From positions 1-64,000 of the forward strand of contig NZ_VWWV01000006.1 of the NCBI RefSeq assembly GCF_011752815.1: a stretch of DNA of 64,000 bases, given 5' to 3'. Positions 61,053 to 64,000 of this stretch are shown in pieces; the stretch's first letter is position 1, and every line of letters starts with the position of its first letter. This DNA comes from Enterobacter sp. Cy-643 (GTDB lineage: Bacteria; Pseudomonadota; Gammaproteobacteria; Enterobacterales; Enterobacteriaceae). A program made the translations under genes and the position numbers. A model generated the notes under the pieces. It was not told where the DNA came from, did no database searches, and saw only the letters and a program-made list of their open reading frames with translations.

Positions 61053-61784
61053 ATGCGTATACCCCGCATTCACCATCCTGAAAATCTTTCCGTCGGCCAG
61101 GACGTTGCCCTGAGCGAAGATGCGGCTAACCACGTTGGACGCGTGCTGCGCATGGGCGCGGGCCAGGCCATTCAGCTGTTCGACGGCAGCAATCAGGTGT
61201 TCGACGCGGAAATCGTGCAGGCGGATAAAAAAAGCGTGCGTGTTAAAATCCTGGCGGGCAACGTGGACGACCGTGAATCACCGCTCTGGCTGCATCTCGG
61301 CCAGGTCATGTCCCGCGGCGAAAAGATGGAATTCACCATTCAAAAAGCCGTGGAGCTGGGTGTGAACGAGATTACACCATTGTTTTCCGAGCGCTGCGGG
61401 GTAAAACTGGATGCGGAAAGGCTGAACAAGAAACGCCAGCAGTGGCAAAAAATTGCGATTGCCGCCTGCGAGCAATGCGGCCGCAACCGGGTGCCAGACA
61501 TTCGCCCGGCGATGGACCTGGCCGCCTGGTGCGCCGAGCAGGATGACGCCCTGAAGCTCAATCTGCATCCGCGAGCCAGCGCCAGCATCAACACGCTGCC
61601 GCAGCCGGTTCAACGCGTCCGGCTGCTGATTGGCCCGGAAGGCGGCCTGTCTGCGGATGAGATTGCCATGACCGCAGAGCACCAATTTACTGATATTCTG
61701 TTGGGACCGCGCGTTCTGCGTACTGAGACCACCGCGCTCACCGCCATCACCGCACTGCAGGTGCGCTTTGGCGACCTGGGCTAA
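61053..61784 (+). CDS. rsmE: 16S rRNA m3U1498 methyltransferase RsmE
   Basis: 243 aa. N-terminal PUA-like domain (about 1-70) and a SPOUT methyltransferase domain with the SAM knot [13 protein letters not shown] (about 197) and [16 protein letters not shown]. Twelve bases before gshB. Confidence 0.96.
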   Translation: MRIPRIHHPENLSVGQDVALSEDAANHVGRVLRMGAGQAIQLFDGSNQVFDAEIVQADKKSVRVKILAGNVDDRESPLWLHLGQVMSRGEKMEFTIQKAVELGVNEITPLFSERCGVKLDAERLNKKRQQWQKIAIAACEQCGRNRVPDIRPAMDLAAWCAEQDDALKLNLHPRASASINTLPQPVQRVRLLIGPEGGLSADEIAMTAEHQFTDILLGPRVLRTETTALTAITALQVRFGDLG

Positions 61785-61796
61785 AGGAGAACAACA

Positions 61797-62744
61797 ATGA
61801 TCAAGCTCGGCATCGTGATGGACCCCATCGCACACATCAACATTAAAAAAGACTCCAGCTTTGCCATGCTGCTGGAAGCGCAGCGTCGTGGTTACGAACT
61901 GCACTACATGGAAATGGCCGACCTGTATCTGAACAATGGTGAAGCACGCGCCCGTACGCGCCTGCTCAGCGTCGAGCAGAACTACGATAAGTGGTATGAG
62001 TTTGGCAGCGAGCAGGATATCGCCCTGGCCGACCTGAACGTGGTGCTGATGCGCAAAGACCCGCCGTTCGATACTGAATTTATCTACGCCACCTATATTC
62101 TTGAGCGCGCAGAAGAGAAAGGCACGCTGATCGTGAACAAACCGCAGAGCCTGCGCGACTGTAACGAAAAGCTGTTCACCGCCTGGTTTGCCGACTTAAC
62201 GCCGGAAACGCTGGTCACCCGCAACAAAGCGCAGCTGAAAGCCTTCTGGCAGCAGCACGGCGACATCATTATGAAACCGCTGGACGGCATGGGCGGCGCG
62301 TCTATTTTCCGCGTGAAGCAGGATGACCCAAACATCGGCGTGATTGCCGAAACGCTGACCGAACTGGGCACCCGCTACTGCATGGCGCAAAACTACCTGC
62401 CGGCTATCAAAGACGGTGATAAACGCGTGCTGGTGGTAGACGGCGAACCGGTACCTTACTGCCTGGCGCGCATTCCGCAGGGCGGTGAGACTCGCGGCAA
62501 CCTGGCCGCCGGTGGCCGCGGTGAGCCGCGTCCGTTGACCGAAAGCGACTGGGAAATTGCCCGTCGAGTTGGGCCAACGCTGAAGGCCAAAGGGCTGATT
62601 TTTGTTGGTCTGGATATTATCGGCGATCGCCTGACCGAGATTAACGTCACCAGCCCAACCTGCATCCGCGAAATCGAAGCTGAATTCCCTGTGTCGATCA
62701 CCGGGATGCTGTTCGATGCCATCGAAAAACGCCTCGCTCACTAA
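61797..62744 (+). CDS. gshB: Glutathione synthetase
   Basis: 315 aa (E. coli 316). ATP-grasp enzyme joining gamma-glutamylcysteine and glycine. N-terminal MIKLGIVMDPIAHINIKKDSS, ATP-binding KPLDGMGGASIF and C-terminal EINVTSPTCIREIE. Starts after AAAGGAG, in operon with rsmE. Confidence 0.97.
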   Translation: MIKLGIVMDPIAHINIKKDSSFAMLLEAQRRGYELHYMEMADLYLNNGEARARTRLLSVEQNYDKWYEFGSEQDIALADLNVVLMRKDPPFDTEFIYATYILERAEEKGTLIVNKPQSLRDCNEKLFTAWFADLTPETLVTRNKAQLKAFWQQHGDIIMKPLDGMGGASIFRVKQDDPNIGVIAETLTELGTRYCMAQNYLPAIKDGDKRVLVVDGEPVPYCLARIPQGGETRGNLAAGGRGEPRPLTESDWEIARRVGPTLKAKGLIFVGLDIIGDRLTEINVTSPTCIREIEAEFPVSITGMLFDAIEKRLAH

Positions 62745-62752
62745 GCACATCT

Positions 62753-62813
62753 GGCGGGTAGCTGTTACCCGCCTTTCCCCTTCGAAGGCACGATTCACGG
62801 CGGGTAGCCCGCC
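62753..62813 (+). terminator. Tandem hairpins after gshB
   Basis: GGCGGGTA-gctgt-TACCCGCC-TTTCCCC (62753-62780) is followed by GGCGGG-ta-GCCCGCC (about 62799-62813), which shares the same stem sequence. The first is a good terminator; the second may be a duplicated partial copy. Confidence 0.75.
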
Positions 62814-62891
62814 TTCCTTCATTAGTGGTAAGCTGACCACACTTCGCGCAGCCACTGCCGCTTTTATCAACCGGGATCAGAACCTCTGACA

Positions 62892-63455
62892 ATGAATTTA
62901 CAGCATCACTTTCTTATTGCCATGCCGGCTCTCCAGGACCCTTTATTTAAGCGCTCCGTAGTCTATATCTGTGAATACAACGATGAAGGCGCGATGGGGA
63001 TTATCATCAATAAACCGCTGGAAAACCTGCAGGTTGATGGCGTTCTCGAAAAGCTAAAAATAGAACCAGACCCGCGCGACGAAACCATTCGCCTGGATAA
63101 ACCCGTTTTCATCGGCGGCCCGCTGGCGGAAGATCGTGGCTTTATTCTGCACTCGCCGCCGGATAACTTCGGCTCAAGCATTCGCATCTCCGACGACACG
63201 GTGATCACCACTTCTCGTGATGTGCTGGAAACATTAGGCACAGCTAAACAGCCGAAAGAGGTGATCGTTGCCCTCGGCTATGCTTCCTGGGAAAAGGGGC
63301 AGCTTGAGCAGGAGATCATGGAAAACTCATGGCTGACGGCGCCCGCCTCAGCCGAGATCTTGTTCCATACGCCCATTTCAGAGCGCTGGCGCGAGGCCGC
63401 CCGTCTGATTGGCATTGATATCCACACCATGCCAAACGAAGCGGGGCACGCCTGA
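62892..63455 (+). CDS. yqgE: UPF0301 family protein YqgE
   Basis: 187 aa of the AlgH/UPF0301 family. Motifs [48 protein letters not shown] and [15 protein letters not shown]. Biochemical role unknown. Its stop overlaps the ruvX start by one base (TGATG). Confidence 0.95.
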   Translation: MNLQHHFLIAMPALQDPLFKRSVVYICEYNDEGAMGIIINKPLENLQVDGVLEKLKIEPDPRDETIRLDKPVFIGGPLAEDRGFILHSPPDNFGSSIRISDDTVITTSRDVLETLGTAKQPKEVIVALGYASWEKGQLEQEIMENSWLTAPASAEILFHTPISERWREAARLIGIDIHTMPNEAGHA

Positions 63456-63874
63456 TGAGCAGCGGAACTTTAATGGCTTTTGACTTTGGCACTAAAAGTA
63501 TCGGTGTCGCTATCGGCCAGCGTATTACCGGCACTGCGCGCCCGTTAACAGCGCTTAAGGCGCAGGACGGCACCCCGGACTGGAACGCGGTAGAAAAAAT
63601 CCTGAAAGAGTGGCAGCCGGAAGAAGTGGTTGTTGGCCTGCCGCTGAATATGGATGGGACCGAACAACCCCTGACGGCGAGAGCGCGCAAGTTTGCTAAC
63701 CGCCTCCACGGCCGCTTTGGCGTAAAAGTCTCTCTGCAGGACGAGCGCCTGAGCACGGTCGAAGCCCGCGCCGGGTTGTTCGAACACGGTGGTTTTCGCG
63801 CCCTGAACAAAGGCAGCATAGACTCCGCCTCGGCGGTGATTATTCTTGAAAGCTGGTTCGAGTATCACCCGTGA
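63455..63874 (+). CDS. ruvX: Holliday junction resolvase-like / pre-16S rRNA nuclease RuvX (YqgF)
   Basis: 139 aa (E. coli 138). RNase H fold with catalytic Asp in [15 protein letters not shown] (about 10), Glu in [17 protein letters not shown] region and Asp in [10 protein letters not shown] and [16 protein letters not shown]. Needed for maturation of the 5' end of 16S rRNA in E. coli. Co-translated with yqgE. Confidence 0.96.
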   Translation: MSSGTLMAFDFGTKSIGVAIGQRITGTARPLTALKAQDGTPDWNAVEKILKEWQPEEVVVGLPLNMDGTEQPLTARARKFANRLHGRFGVKVSLQDERLSTVEARAGLFEHGGFRALNKGSIDSASAVIILESWFEYHP

Positions 63875-63879
63875 AAAAC

Positions 63880-64000
63880 TTAACTGCCGGGCGCGTCATT
63901 CCCCGCGTTCAGCAGTTCATGCCTTGCGGCAATCGCCAGAAAATGGCTGCGGTCCCGGTAGCCTGAGGAAGGCTGCTTTACCCGGGAATCAATCCGCCGC
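63880..64000 (-). CDS. Possible C-terminus of an unrecognised minus-strand gene
   Basis: Only the last ~39 codons could be inside the window, ending TAA at 63880-63882 just after ruvX. The visible residues include GYRDRSHFLAIAARHELLN. The reading frame is open to the window edge and has coding-like character. In E. coli yggR follows ruvX on this strand, but these residues do not resemble the end of YggR as I know it. Confidence 0.35.
   Translation of the reverse strand, partial: RRIDSRVKQPSSGYRDRSHFLAIAARHELLNAGNDAPGS

Overview
The window is a chromosomal segment of a gammaproteobacterium in the Enterobacteriaceae. Gene order from tRNA-Gly(CCC) through actS, lysS, prfB, recJ, dsbC, xerD, fldB, ygfX, sdhE, ygfZ and trhA, then gcvPHT, ubiI, ubiH, pepP, ygfB, zapA, 6S RNA, fau, serA, rpiA, argP, yggE, argO, mscS, fbaA, pgk, epd, tktA, loiP, speB, speA, metK, galP, sprT, endA, rsmE, gshB, yqgE and ruvX follows the Escherichia coli 64-66 min region, and most proteins have the same length as their E. 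coli counterparts. It is not E. coli. Several E. coli blocks are missing (xdh/uac between actS and lysS, yqfB, sibC, scp, yggCDF-cmtAB) and other genes stand in their place. I cannot name the genus from sequence alone.

Layout. Positions 1-3350 form an AT-rich accessory island beside the tRNA gene. It holds the first codons of an IS3-type transposase, four unrecognised genes on the minus strand, one very small membrane-protein ORF, and a ~90 bp sequence present twice, each time upstream of one of the unknown genes. Positions 3356-13707 are conserved core: cell-wall hydrolase activation, translation (lysS and prfB with its +1 frameshift site), recombination (recJ, xerD), disulfide isomerisation (dsbC), flavodoxin, and the sdhE/ygfX pair. 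Positions 13881-21039 are variable: an HD-domain protein, an RpiR-type regulator next to bglA, and a module consisting of an OmpR-type two-component system divergent from a cytochrome b561, a Tat-exported sulfite-oxidase-family molybdoenzyme and a methionine-rich MXKDX-repeat periplasmic peptide. Positions 21083-38333 return to core: glycine cleavage, ubiquinone hydroxylation, proline aminopeptidase, division, 6S RNA, folate, serine and pentose metabolism, arginine export and a mechanosensitive channel. Positions 38504-45454 carry a tdcABCDE threonine/serine fermentation operon placed between mscS and fbaA, lacking tdcF, tdcG and a visible tdcR. Positions 45857-63874 are central carbon metabolism (fbaA-pgk-epd, tktA), polyamine synthesis (speA/speB with the small yqgB overlapping speA), metK, galP, and the sprT-endA-rsmE-gshB-yqgE-ruvX row.

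The most interesting system is the two-component/b561/molybdoenzyme/MXKDX module. It combines a redox-type regulatory pair, a quinol-linked haem b membrane protein, an MsrP-like enzyme and a sacrificial-looking peptide rich in Met. This matches the logic of periplasmic methionine-based scavenging of hypochlorite or other oxidants (MrpX with YedY1/YedZ1 in Azospira; MsrPQ with HprSR in E. coli), but with different parts: a tethered-looking enzyme with a lipobox-like cysteine, and its own dedicated two-component system. The island repeats beside tRNA-Gly are the second most interesting signal. They look like cassette boundaries or shared promoters in an array of unknown small genes, possibly immunity genes.
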